The translations under genes and the position numbers were made by a program. Source: Scleroderma bovista (Eukaryota > Basidiomycota > Agaricomycetes > Boletales > Sclerodermataceae). From it: a stretch of 64,000 nt of DNA. This document shows, one piece after another, positions 45,530 through 56,640 of this stretch (the first letter of the stretch is position 1; every line of letters begins with the position of its first letter). The notes beneath the pieces were generated by a model, which had not been told where the DNA came from, did no database searches, and was given only the letters and a program-made list of their open reading frames with translations. The stretch lies in NCBI GenBank assembly GCA_037178675.1, contig JAYMGJ010000310.1, positions 1-64,000 on the forward strand, written 5' to 3'.

Positions 45530-46958
45530 TCACAAGGAAACGGCCACAAATGCGCGATACACAATCATTCCTTGAGCTTTGGACGTAAAGCTAACTTTGA
45601 TATTAGCTCCAATGAAGACCACACTCCCCGCAAGCAATTGTACAGGATAGTTCTCATCCCAGCTGACCGAACCGGACCCCCCAGTGACAATTACAATAGA
45701 AGGTCCGTTTAAGGCCTCGTGGACTGACATGTCATTCTGTGGAATGTCCACCTCAAGCACAGTGAAGTCGGGGGTAGGTGGGTCGTAAATAGTGGTATAT
45801 GTAAAGTGGAAGAGTTCCGGTTTGATCATATGTTGGTCTACTTTGGCGGTCTTGTAAGTAAGTCCGTTGACGAGGTTTGGGATGTCCTTGAGCTTTGGAG
45901 TCAGACCGGCCCGGATCACGTTGTCCGAGTTGGCCATGCACTCTATGATATCTGGAGAAGGTACCAGATAAGTGTCATGATGCGGAATGATACGAACCGC
46001 AAACCTCCAGCGACGTAAGCATGTGGTTCACCCGCTCCGAGGAAGATCGCTTCCCTCGGTTTCAAATCGACGTAGTTCAGCACAAAGGAGCAAAACACGC
46101 CAACATCACCAGGAAATTGCGAATTCAGAGTGAGAACAAGATCTTTGATCCCTTGCTCGGCCCGCGTCTCGCCACCACCTTGATAACGTTCCACGAGGTT
46201 TGAAAGCTGCTTCTTCACATTCTCTATATCGGCCGTCATGAGGCAAGAGAAAAGTTCTTTCAGTGCAGACTTCTCTTCGTCCTCGGATGCACCCTCAAGG
46301 CGACGCACAACGTGCCCCGGGATGAGGGAATTGAACTCTGGCACAACAGAAAGATACGTCTTGATATCCGGAATTGGCATGAAACCGCACAACCCCCGGA
46401 AACGCGTCAGGGCCAAAGCCAATTCAGGTTTATGATTTGGGTCTAACCACTCTAATGAGATAACAGGGAATGGGCTCAGGTTTGAATATGCTCGCCGGTG
46501 TAGATCTTTGGCTGTTCGACATGCAGTTTCTCTGCAGTCTTCTTGTCCGGATGGGTTTGGATGCTCAGAGCCTTCCCGATGGAAAGAACTTTGAGGAGGA
46601 AGGGAAGGTTACCATTGGTTGTGTCAAACACAGACGATACATCGCCAAGAAGCTCTGGGTGTTCAGCTAGGACCTCTCTTAGTGTGTTATTCGAGTCGGT
46701 GACCCCAGAGGGAGACTTGACGTGGGTCCCCATCCACAACTGATGCGGACAAAATGACGAACATGATATACTGAGAGACGTTGATTGACGCAGACTTCGG
46801 AGCCTACTTACTTCAGCGTAGGGGGTAGATTCATCCAGCACAAAACCAGATGCAGCTGACTTGAGTAGCTGGGCGACTTTGGAAGAAATTCCAATCTTGC
46901 CCCACTCGTATTTTTGCGTGGTGGGCGTGATGAGAAAGACGGGATTGATCTTGGACAT
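45530..46958 (-). CDS. PMI40: Mannose-6-phosphate isomerase
   Basis: Interconverts fructose-6-phosphate and mannose-6-phosphate, feeding GDP-mannose for glycans and cell wall. Exon 1: ITPTTQKYEWGKIGISSKVA. Then LWMGTHVKSPSG, LPFLLKVLSIGKALSIQTHP with zinc ligands Gln and His in QTHPDKK, DPNHKPELALALTRF with the Glu ligand, GVFCSFVLNYVDLKPREAIF, GAGEPHAYVAGDIIECMANS with the His ligand, and DNVIRAGLTPK. It ends VYRAFVAVSL. The intron at 46443-46495 begins with GC (GCGAGC) instead of GT, the only way to join TDPNHKPE in phase; other introns are GT-AG. It is the next gene after the GT61 enzyme, to which it is functionally upstream, though that may be chance. Confidence 0.95.
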
Positions 46959-47602
46959 CGTGAACAGTGATGGTGGAATCGATGTTGACGATAACGGAGT
47001 GGCCGTAAGCTTGGAGTGGGACTAGACCGCTTGTTACATATTTTGACCCTGGTATCCCGTAGTCCTACCTGAGCGGGTTCGTGCAGTGCTGATAGCATCG
47101 ATAGTATCTTGTCAGGTTCATGGGACTTGTCGAGGTCATCACCTCCACGTTGCAACCCCCATCAATGCATCAATTCACCATCTCTCTCGCATGCAGTCTT
47201 GATTATCGCAGCTAGCGCACCCATCCCCGACTCTCCCAGGGATAGGCAACCTGGTTCCCCGGTTTGCTTGGAGGCATGTCTGGCAGGTCCGATCTTTGAC
47301 AACTCCCGACAGTCATCAAGGCCTGGATTTTTGCAACGTATGGACTCTGGAGCCACGCCGTCGACCCCGTTTAAATTCTCGATTGCGCCTTTTTCCAAAC
47401 GGAGACCACCTTGGACATTCTCGTCGAGCCTCGTTGAATCAGATAACACTATCCTATGCATAGCATCTGGCACTTCATTCTTATGTCCTGGTGACCTTGC
47501 CCCATACGTGCACGTGGCTCCGACGGTCCCTGATATATACTCTGTCGCTTTCTGGTTTTCCCAAGGATATCACCCTCACATTCATCCCGTTAAGCATTCA
47601 CG
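46959..47602. other. Intergenic between divergent PMI and DM9 gene
   Basis: 644 bp that should contain both promoters. A plus-strand open frame from 47109 to 47654 overlaps the DM9 exon in another frame and has no protein character. Confidence 0.45.
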
Positions 47603-48981
47603 ATGTCTCCCCAGTGGCAACCCGGTACTCAATATAACTACGACGATAGTGTAGAATATCAAGGTACACTGTGTTTCATATCCCTTGACTTCCGCTGAAG
47701 ATGTTCGTCAGGGGCCCACTACAAGATCATTCAGCCCCATCGATCCCAGGTGTGTCTAGATTACCAAGTAGAGCCGGATCCCGCTAATAAGATCATGATC
47801 AGAGCGACTGGACACCTCCTGCTACCCCCGCACTTTGGGGTCGTATGTCAGATGGGGATTGTCGCGAGAAATATCAGTCCGGAGCGGATTGCAGGACCAC
47901 TAGCTACAACCCCGGCTATGGCCAGCAATCTCAGCACCCCATGCACCAGCGCCAGGAGGGCGATAGGCCGTCGAATAATGTTCCCGTGGTCCAGCCATCC
48001 ACGCAGGAACAAGAAGAAGAGAAACGTCACCACGGCATGGACGAGAGCACCAAAAAAAAACTTGAGGTAATACCAGGGTAGATTCCAGGCGTCTCTCATG
48101 CTTTCGTCTTAGATTGGTGGAGGACTCCTTGCAGGTGCCGCAGTCATTGGTGCAGGAATCTTCGCTTACAATCACCACAATCAGAAAGAGGAAGAGGTAG
48201 GATTCTACACGGATTTCTATGTCTTTCTCACAAGGCCTGCAGAAAAGGGGTGAAAGTTGGGCTTCCGACTTTCATCAGCGCGAGGCGCTGGAACGCACTC
48301 AGCAGTACAGGAGTGGTCAATATCAAGGACCTGTGGCCTGGATATTGAATGAGGGTAAGAACATGCCCCGGGACGCTATCCAAGGTGGGGAAGAACGTGG
48401 AGAGCGGCTGTACATCTGTCGTGCACACCATAAGGTTAGTCTGTTCAGTATGGAACCTCGCTGACACTGAATTCAACTGTACAGGGTGGACTGAGTAAGT
48501 AATACTATTCAGGTTACTTGATTCATTTACAATTTATGATAGTGGTTGGCAAGGCATGCCGCGTCTTTAAAAAAGGTGCAGTCATTGGATACGCCCACGA
48601 AGAGATTCACGTGAGCACTCATTCTTCTACTGTTTGTGCGCAATGCTAGAAGTCGGGGAAGGTCGAAAAATACGAAATCCTCGTCGGAAATGGACAGGCG
48701 GTGAGGTGGGTCCCCGTCCGTGGCAGGCTCAATCTCAGCACCCTCGGCGCGAGGCCAGTTGAAGGTGGAAAGGAGCCCAGTGGAGAGCCGCAGTACATTG
48801 CTCAGGCGCCATACCATGGAGCGGTGCATCCAGGAAAAGTGTGCGAGTCCTTCAAGAATGGGTGTTTCATCCCTTATGATAATAGTGAGAAGGAAGTGAA
48901 GGTGAGGATAACCAGACATTCCATAGGCACTTGTTAATGGAACATCTCTCGCAGGATTATGCTGTGCTTTGCTATGCTTGA
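47603..48981 (+). CDS. DM9-repeat (DUF3421) protein with internal hydrophobic helix
   Basis: Nine exons (47603..47663, 47712..47749, 47803..48066, 48113..48196, 48243..48434, 48485..48494, 48543..48610, 48662..48901, 48955..48981) join to 327 aa. After a Gln-rich disordered N-terminus (MSPQWQPGTQYNYDDSVEYQ) and a KKK stretch comes a glycine-rich hydrophobic helix GGGLLAGAAVIGAGIFAYNH, then two DM9 motifs: GPVAWILNEGKNMPRDAIQG, ERLYICRAHH, GAVIGYAHEEIH, and KYEILVG, VRWVPVRGRLNLSTLGARPV, QYIAQAPYHGAVHPGK. DM9 domains bind mannose-type glycans in some animals; the fungal role is unknown. Exon 6 is only 10 nt. Confidence 0.85.
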
Positions 48982-49501
48982 TTAATGCCTACCCTGACGT
49001 GATCTGCATCACTCTTGCCTTTTACAATGAAGAGTCGAATCGCAAAGATAGGGTCGAATCTTGAATCTTGAATTCGCTGTTAGGAAATATGAAATGAATT
49101 CGATGTATGACCATCTTCACTTTTATAAGCTCAGGGATCACTCAGGTACGTGATAAGATAAATGCATCCAAGCAGTTTGTGCACTGGTGACTGGGTTACA
49201 TCCATTCATTGTTGCTTGAATTGTACGTACTATTACCTGGTGTTGTACAGGTCCAGACGTTATCGGATAAATCTGGAGCACATCGTAACGCTTCTTTGGT
49301 ACCGGGACTATCCTGTTGCAATACCAATCTCGTTGTCGTGAACGATACAACTTGCACATATTATTCAATACATTGTTTACTAGTACTGTAATTAGTGGAT
49401 GGCCTGGAAGTATGTTCGATGAGTGGAAGAATCTGTGTAAGCCTGTGTGAGTCTGGGCTAAGCTGGGCTAGAGGGAACAATTGTCTTCCATCGAATCTTT
49501 G
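48982..49501. other. Intergenic, edge of the accessory region
   Basis: 520 bp after the DM9 stop with no coding character. From about 49,430 the sequence takes on repeated GGCT/TTGG words that lead into the next repeat. Confidence 0.45.
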
Positions 49502-49945
49502 GGCTGCCTTGGGGAGACTTGGCTGGGCTTGGTGCTCGGCTAATTTGTCTGAAATGCTGGAGCCTCGGCTAACCAAAAGGGTTGATTTGCTGATACTGAT
49601 TCCAAGTTTCTGACAAGTTGCCAAGGTAAAAGATGTACATTAATGATATGTACCGTAGCAAAAGGTCCATGAAAGGGATTAATTTTGTTTCAAAGTAAAG
49701 TAATAATTGGCAGTCAAACAGCTGGGAACCTCTGGAAACTATGGACTGAATTCTGCTGTATGCCTTGGGGAACAGGCTAATCTGAAATGAGCCTCGGCTC
49801 CAAAAGGGTTGATCCATACTCCAGTGTTCTGTTGCCAAGGTGGATACACATGTCCAAATAGGTCCATGAAACATATTTTGTTTCAAATAAAGATAATTGG
49901 CATCAAACAGCTGGGAACCTCTGAAACTATGGACTATTCTGCTTC
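49502..49945. repeat. Diverged direct repeat, two copies
   Basis: Copy 1 (about 49502-49756) and copy 2 (about 49757-49945) share GCCTTGGGGA, GCCTCGGCT, CAAAAGGGTTGAT, TTGCCAAGGT, AGGTCCATGAAA, TTTTGTTTCAAA, CAAACAGCTGGGAACCTCTG and AAACTATGGACT in the same order, with small deletions in copy 2. It lies immediately before the retroelement fragment and may be its leader or a separate repeat. Confidence 0.7.
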
Positions 49946-49989
49946 AAGAAAGAATCCAAATCCATCTCCAAGTCTCCATGCCATGAGGC

Positions 49990-50956
49990 AGGGATAGTTT
50001 TCAAGACTCGCTCACAAAGGTACACGGCGCTCTTTACGCGACTTTCAGCGACTTGCAGGCTACCTAAATTGGGCACTGAATGTCTACCCTATGCTTCGTC
50101 CTGGCCTTTCTGCTTTATATGCTAAAACAGCAGGCAAACAACAACATCGTGCCCTGCTCTGGGTTAACCGTGATGTGGTTCGTGAACTTCATTGGTTTGC
50201 ATCCCATGTCCGTGTTTTATCTGGAGTTCGTGTCCTCGACTCCGTCACCTGGAATTTTGATGATTTGTCAGCCCACACTTTTGTTGCTTATACCGATGCA
50301 TCTGAGTCGGGCCTTGCCTTTTGGTTCCCATCCCATCATGCTGGCTTCATGTCCTCTCCTCCTCCTTTTCGCAGTTCTGTTCCTATTTTCTTCCTTGAAG
50401 CCCTCTCGGTACTTGCTGCTATTCAGCATGCTGTTGCCTTTGTCCCCCCTGGTGGACGTCTTGCCATTTTTACCGACAACTTTGGCACTGTTGGCATGTT
50501 CAATACCTTAGCAGCTCTCCCTCAGCTTAACTGGCTTCTTCTGGCCACGGTAGACAGTCTCCTCATGCATAACATTGACTTTCGTGTCTTTCACATCCCT
50601 GGGCAGCAAAATGTGGTAGCTGATCATCTTTCTCGGGGACGCATTGCTGAAGCAGTTGCTTCTGCACCGGACCTTATCGTCCATAATTTCAAACCCCCTC
50701 AGGATTCGTTGGGGGTGACGGCGACGTAATGCAACTCTCACCTTTGGCTCGGCAGCCCACACGGGAGGTCTGGCCTCTGGAGCGTCTCATCTTGGAGCGT
50801 TCCATTTCTCTGGGGTTGGCTCTTCACCCCAATACGTCTCGCGCATATTCGTCGCATCTTAACTCCTACCTCACTTTCTGTCACCTCCACAACTTCCCCA
50901 TCAAGCCTACTGCCGACACTTTGTCGTTCTTTGTCGTATTCATGTCACATCAATGA
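49990..50956 (+). mobile_element. Truncated tyrosine-recombinase retroelement (DIRS/Ngaro-like)
   Basis: The plus strand reads in one frame from about 49,998: RLAHKGTRRSLRDFQRLAGY (end of reverse transcriptase) followed by an RNase H-like domain with the acidic residues retained in AYTDASESGLAF, FLEALSVLAAIQ, AIFTDNFGTVGMFN and VADHLSRG. This frame stops at 50727-50729 in TAATG, where a second frame starts: the N-terminal DNA-binding part of a tyrosine recombinase (HPNTSRAYSSHLNSYLTFCH, TLSFFVVFMSH), stopping at 50956 before the catalytic R-H-R-Y domain. So the element lacks most of the reverse transcriptase and the recombinase active site and is not functional. No codon-level damage is seen inside the remaining frames, which suggests a fairly recent insertion. 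Confidence 0.82.
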
Positions 50957-51850
50957 CTAAGCCCCTAAGTATGGGTTATAAGGTTTATGGGCTATTCCCT
51001 GCAAACCAAATTATATAGGGTTTGCAATGTTATGGGGTATAGTTAAGAGGGATTTAACTGTATTACAGTAATTACTGTAAGTGCTGTCCCGAAACAAGGG
51101 ATTTGCTGATTCGGGGTCTACGGAGGGCGGCGAGGGTGGCAACCGGCCTTCTATGTGCGGCGTGAACGCGTGCGGACTCGATATCCTTCTTCAAGTGCCG
51201 AGACCATCTTGCTCCCAGTTTGCAAGTCAGATCTTGCTGACCTATAGCGCATTCCCACCTATTCCCACCAGGCAGAGGTAAAGGCGAAGACAAGCCTGTC
51301 AAACGGCATAATATTGGGATCAATAGAAATTTTCGATCCGCGGGTGTGGTGTGGCGACAGCATATCGCCAGCTGGCCAGCTCGTGACGCGATTTGGACGC
51401 AATGTCCGTTATCGTCCGCTTCGATTCGGCAGTATTGAGCAACTTGAGTGCTCAGAATTACTTTAAGTTCCGCTACCCCAGAGTCATGTGAACCCCAGCT
51501 GCCATGTTGACACTTTGGTATGCAGTTGGTGAATCCCGTTTCTCCGCGGCATCATCCAAATCCTATGTGTGGGTGTTCTAAAAGTGACGACCTGGACAGC
51601 GGTCTCAAAATACAGTTGTGACTTGGTATGTTTCTGGGGATATCAAGAAGAATCAATTTCTGTTCCCATCACCTACTCCGCCATTTGTACTTACCTTGGA
51701 ATGAGTAAATGGCCCAGGAAGCTCGAGAGATACATAGGATTGTGTTCTTCCAGTAAAGTATGGATATACATCATGAAACGGACGTAAAGAAGGATGCCAC
51801 GTGTGAGCATGAGCTGGATTGTTATCGACGGTGGAAATATGGTTCACGTG
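50957..51850. other. Non-coding stretch with an 18-bp palindrome
   Basis: 894 bp between the retroelement and the transporter. A perfect palindrome, TTACAGTAATTACTGTAA, lies at 51063-51080, and the flank at 50,960-51,060 is AT-rich and repetitive (TATAGGGTTT, TTATGGGGTA). No gene was found. Confidence 0.5.
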
Positions 51851-52698
51851 TCAAACGTGTTCCGCGGCCGGAATTGTTTCTTTCACCGAACATTGGCAGC
51901 TCCCTGAGCTACAACTGTTGGCACAACTCTGTGCCTTGGGCAACGGAACCACTATCGTCGTCTTGCAGGTTTCTTTCCTGGAATCGTGCCCGCAACAACC
52001 GCCACTGAAATCCTTGTGCTGTGCAAACCTGACCATCTTAATTCCCTCCCATCCGAACAGTAACGCAATGACGATCGTAGTAGCCGAGTCAACCCACCAG
52101 CCATTCCGCCATACGCGATAGACCAATGACCCGACCAGCACCACTACACTGAACTGGATACAGGAGAGTGCACAAAGCGCTTCACCTTGCATGGTGCTCG
52201 AGTTGAGGGCATGAGCAAGGTAACGTTTTGGGACCCAAAGGAAGAATGTAATGAGAATCGTGCTCCCAGATATGATGAGTGTAGCGTCAGAATGACTGGG
52301 GTGTTCATGTGCTATCAACGAGGCAATTGACGTGCCGATAGCAGCGAGTGCAAGGATGACGAGGAGACAACCGATAGCGGTGGTCGCGATCTTCTCGACT
52401 CTGCAATGTATGTCAGTATGGTATACGAGCGGCGTGGAACCAAGACCCACTTGATAATACGCGGCGCACGCGAATCCAGGGCATCTTCATCGCCAAATCT
52501 CACGGCGGCAATGAACCGCCAGGTGACAAGGGCGGAGGAGATGACCTCGATGGCAGATTGGATTCCGAAGAAGATGAGGGAACGAGAAGACGAGTCTACG
52601 CCAAACAGGACGGAAACAATACCCTCAGCGCCATTGTAGAATACACTGACGATGCTGATGGCGATGGCAAACCGCTGGAGGGTACGACGTGAAACCAT
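51851..52698 (-). CDS. TMEM163 / CDF-like metal transporter
   Basis: Two exons: the first from 52698 with IAISIVSVFYNGAEGIVSVL, RSLIFFGIQSAIEVISSALV and DSRAPRIIK, joined in phase through a 53-nt GT-AG intron to VEKIATTAIGCLLVILALAA. Then STILITFFLWVPKRYLAHAL, CIQFSVVVLVGSLVYRVW and WVDSATTIVIALLFGWEGIK. The paired helices with NGAEG and DSATT resemble the metal-site helices of cation diffusion facilitators in the reduced TMEM163 group. The C-terminus is Cys- and His-rich (GGCCGHDSRKETCK, CANSCSSGSCQC), suggesting zinc or another soft metal. It appears intact although it sits among transposon debris. Substrate is inferred only. Confidence 0.75.
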
Positions 52699-55600
52699 GA
52701 TAATTGGTGAGAAGGTATGGTGCAGGATTCGCGAAGAGGCATGCTTAAATACTCACCAGACAGCCACCGGAAAGAGGGTTATTTTTTAGTCGCTGGAGTT
52801 TATTCAGCATTAAGCGTGCGTAATTCGGGTGTGCACACCGAAGAGCTGCCATGAGCCCAAAAGTGGAGCTGATTCCTGCAAGGAACCTTTGCAGTATGGT
52901 AGACACACAAAATGCAGTGCGATGTGGCATTCCCGATGTCGATGACATCGTGTAAATGGCATGGACATTACATAGTTAAAAGAAAAGAGACGAGTGACCT
53001 AGAATCCGGGAATTTTGGTTTGGAGAGCACCTTTCTCCGGGATGTACATTGAAAGGATCACGCGTCAAAACGATGCGCCAGCATTTCCTGTAGTAAACTT
53101 CTATCACTCCATGAGTCACGACAGTAATTGCACAAGAACATACCGCACTAGAAATGGTTAATCGACACTGCACGGCAAGGACAGCACGGTTTGGCTGGTT
53201 TTGAACTCGTTGCATTCATATCGCGGTAAAACAATTATTTGCGAACGTTGAGGTTGAGCGTGACATAAGATCTTGTCGCCGTCCAGTCAGTCGACAGAAC
53301 CCAGGGACTCACATATATTCGCCCAAGTTCTGGGACTGAATATGTGGGCCTTGTCTTAGAGGCATTCCTCAAAGCCGCATATCCCCTTTTTTTTCGCACC
53401 TGTGGACCTGCGCCACTCGCATCTGAGCCCATACACGTGCTCTACGCCCTCCAAGCCGCTAATCCACAATGTACCTCTTGCACACTCGCGCCTGCACGAT
53501 CGACGCACAGCCGGCACCTACACATATTTGCGTGGCTTCCTGGCACAGGTCCCAGCTTGTTGCATGTAAGCGTCTGCACATGACAGCCCTAGTTTTCCTT
53601 ATGTTAGCCCCAAGAAGAAATAGCCGTTCCATCACCGCACCCACCATGCCACACGTACTTCGGTCATCCCACGGACATTAGCCACGTTAAGGCAGGCCAG
53701 CGAAGCTTGCGGATGCCTACAACGCAGTCCATACCACTCCTGGCCACTGCAGAGGAACAACCCCAATCAATGACTAACGATGAGGCACTGAACACGTTCT
53801 TGAAATCGTGTGGCGACATGTCTTCTTCAACTGAAGCACTTCAACTGGAGGAGCATTTTTTTTTTGACCAAGGGAGACTAATGGCAAGACTACCCCCCGA
53901 AGGGGGGTAGTGTATAGTCTGTGTGCGAAGAGAGGGCGGTCAATCTGTTTGTCGTGCCCGTCGGTCGCCCCTCTCCTAAGATCAGCCTGGGCCGCGTACA
54001 GTACACACAGGGACAGTAAAGGGGCAGGTTAGGGCGTGCGGTTTCGAGCCTGCGAAAGCTCTCGTGAGGGGGTTTAACCGCTACCCCGACCGCCGCCCTT
54101 CCAGAGCTGTTTAGGTGAACTACCATCTACCACATACGAGGGGAGTGGGCCGAAGCGTGTGAGCTGGCAGTGACTCGACGCAAGGATGGTCTGAGAAACT
54201 GGGTGAAGGCAGGTGGGGACAAGGAGGCTTCTTTGTCAGCGAAGCCAGCAGGAATGTCCCTTTCGGGAGTATGGCACGCCAGCACTTTTTTCGTCCGTGC
54301 AGCAACACACTGGTACTAGCCAGTGTGGATCCTCTCTCGCCATACCGCTGAGGGCATCCGACGAGTGGCACAGATTCGGTCTATGCAGAGTAGTCTGCCT
54401 GGTTCTTCGTGGGCGAGAAATATATCCCTGATCAAATTGTTCTTTGGGATTTTTGGAAGCTCCCACGATTCACTGCACTCAATGATCATAACGTGTGCGT
54501 TCTTCGACTTCAACTAATATACCTCCCACTCCTTCATGTATCTGGCTGTCTGACTCTTCTTCGTCCCTTGAGACCATTACAGGGGGACCCAACATCGTAC
54601 ATCACTCACGTTGCAAGTCCTCGGCCCACAGGTAGGCTTCAAGCTTGTCTCGACTCACTCTCGCTTTCTCGTAATCATCATACCTTATTGTTTTTGGGGA
54701 ACCCCTTGTAGGGGGTATGGTTTCCCTCTTTCAACTTTTCCTCCTTGATGTGCCAGGCATGATGACCGAATTACATCTAGATCAGTCGCAGCGGGAGAGA
54801 ATTTGGGTATCATTGTGCCCCCTTTCCATTCACCAGTGGCTGCGAAATGCGGATTCATACGAGCTGCGTCGATAGGTATAGGACATCCAGCTAGTAGACA
54901 ATTTTGGCCAGTCAAGCTCTCATCCTTTGCGTCTTGCCTTTCGGAAAGGTACAAATCATGAGTGACTTGGGTGAAGCTATCGTGCTCAGTCGGGCTGTGT
55001 TACAGCCCTGTTCGCCTGGCAATTCTGGTCGTGCCATATCTGTTCACAACCCTGCAGTTCATCTAAGGAACTAGTTCCTGAATGTACGTGTAGACACTGG
55101 AGTGGATGGAATTATTCTGCTGTCTCGATCAGTGTCGTAATTTCAACGCTTGGCTATGGAAAGTTCAAAGCCGGACAGTCGCGCTCGATTCGGAGAAGAC
55201 TCTCGGTTTCCAGTGGGGTACTGCGTTGGGTGACTGGCTTCTGGGGACCTTGGACACTGCCAATGGCCAATATACTCGGGGCGAATGGCGAATATACTAG
55301 TTGGGTGGGCGAACAGTGAATATAGTTATGCGAAGTGCACACCGTATAATTGGACAAAATGGTGAACAAGGATACAGTGTCATTATGGATGGTTTCGTGA
55401 CGCGTCGCGTTACCATGGGCTAGGTATGTGGTCCGATAACCTTCTCCCGCTTGACCTTGGGAATTTGATTCGTTGTCAAGCATCGGGGTCTAACGATCCC
55501 ATGGGCATGTTCGGAATCGATTCGGATCGCGTGGCTGCATAGCATGCCTGTATCCATGGTGAGTTCTTCAATCGCCCTCTTGCGTCCAGCTAAGGAGGTT

Positions 55601-55984
55601 CGATTTTGAGTCTTCCGCATTGAAGTCTGAGTCTAGTACAAACCTCGTTTCAATGCTTTCAGGGCCTGGTGAGTGGCTTTGATGACATAGGTGTGTTATA
55701 TTTCTTCCTGGCACTTGCATTTTCGCACTGATTAGCCTTCACTAACTTCTCCAGCCCGCGACGTTTCCTCGATTTGTTCTGACTCGAGTCCATGTTGCTG
55801 CGGCTTGTTATGCCGTCACCGTCTCCTCCGTCCACATTTCGTTTGTCGTCGCTGCTGTTGCCCATCGACTCACTCTCGACGACTCTTGCCGCCCATCACC
55901 TTGCATGCGTTCTCCACTCCGCACTGGACCTGGTTTGTGTGCTGTGACACCACTACGCTGGTGTCTCCAATGCTGATCCGTCTC
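52699..55984. other. 3.3-kb stretch without recognised genes
   Basis: Many short open frames occur but none shows a family signature. Slightly more protein-like segments are at 53707-53910 (plus; SIPLLATAEEQPQS) and at 54409-54560 (plus; PDQIVLWDFWKLPRFTALND), and 54,690-54,870 (plus; LFQLFLLDVPGMMTELHL), each broken by stops. They could be relics of decayed genes. I cannot name them. Confidence 0.4.
53889..53911. repeat. Perfect 10-bp hairpin, ACTACCCCCC / GGGGGGTAGT
   Basis: Two inverted 10-bp arms with a GAA loop, C6/G6 core. Could be a transposon end, a terminator-like or mutation-prone structure; nothing in the flanks decides. Confidence 0.85.
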
Positions 55985-56640
55985 CATGGAGTAGCGGGCC
56001 GGGAAACTCGATTTCGAGTCAGTGAGCTTCCTGCCTTTCGACTTCTTATGACGCATTATCGCTTTAAAATATTTTTCGAAATTGTTGACCGAGTCGTGCG
56101 GCTCAGGAGGACCCAGAGGACGAAGGCCGACTGCACTGGATCCAAGCCTGATGGCCTCTTCCAGGTCTTCCAGCCAGCCATCTTTATCAAACTGGCTAGG
56201 GAGGTAGAGTGCAAGTGGAGAGTCCATGGACGACTCGGCTGTCCCGGCGGGGACGCTCCAACATCTCTTGTGCCAGGATGATCATCCCCGTTATCTTCCC
56301 TTCCCCCCCTTTTCGGAACTGTTCAAATACTAGGCAACGCGAGAGCGTATGGAAGGAATCTGACCGATCTGGATGGCTGGGAGGACAGAGCCCCACAAAT
56401 CCCTGCCGAGCGTGATGGTTTCCTCCAAATCTAAGGATATAGGCTCTCTGACGAACCGATCGATGATGTAACATGCAAGCTGGTGTGAGAACAATGGGCG
56501 ACCAGGGTGGTTCGATGGACATAGTTCCAACGCTTCACGACCCAGACTGATTGCCTCCTCGAGGTCAGTCCATGAATGGGCTAGCCTGGATCGGTCGTAA
56601 AAAAAGCAATGGGAAAGTTGCTCAGGCAATGTGAATGGTG
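55985..56640 (-). pseudogene. TPR-repeat protein relic (fungal CHAT/NLR-type repeats)
   Basis: Tetratricopeptide repeats of the type found in mushroom TPR-CHAT proteins can be followed across three frames. From 56629: DLEEAISLGREALELCPSNH, LFSHQLACYIIDRFV, LDLEETITLGRD; then in another frame around 56,330: EGKITGMIILAQEMLERPRR; then a third frame from 56227: YLPSQFDKDGWLEDLEEAIR and HDSVNNFEKYFKAIMRH. The frame changes occur inside repeats and without splice signals, so the gene is broken. In intact relatives such arrays precede a CHAT protease domain and are linked to self/non-self recognition; none is present here. Confidence 0.7.

Noticed and set aside
47109..47654. Plus-strand open frame upstream of the DM9 gene
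   Set aside because: No family signature, overlaps the true first exon in another frame, and composition looks like promoter DNA.
45530..48981. PMI, GT61 and DM9 genes as a glycan gene cluster
   Set aside because: They are neighbours with loosely related glycan themes, but orientation, housekeeping nature of PMI and absence of further pathway genes give no support.
53707..53910. Small plus-strand gene (SIPLLATAEEQPQS)
   Set aside because: Short, ends in the C6/G6 hairpin, no splice or start support, no known homologue.
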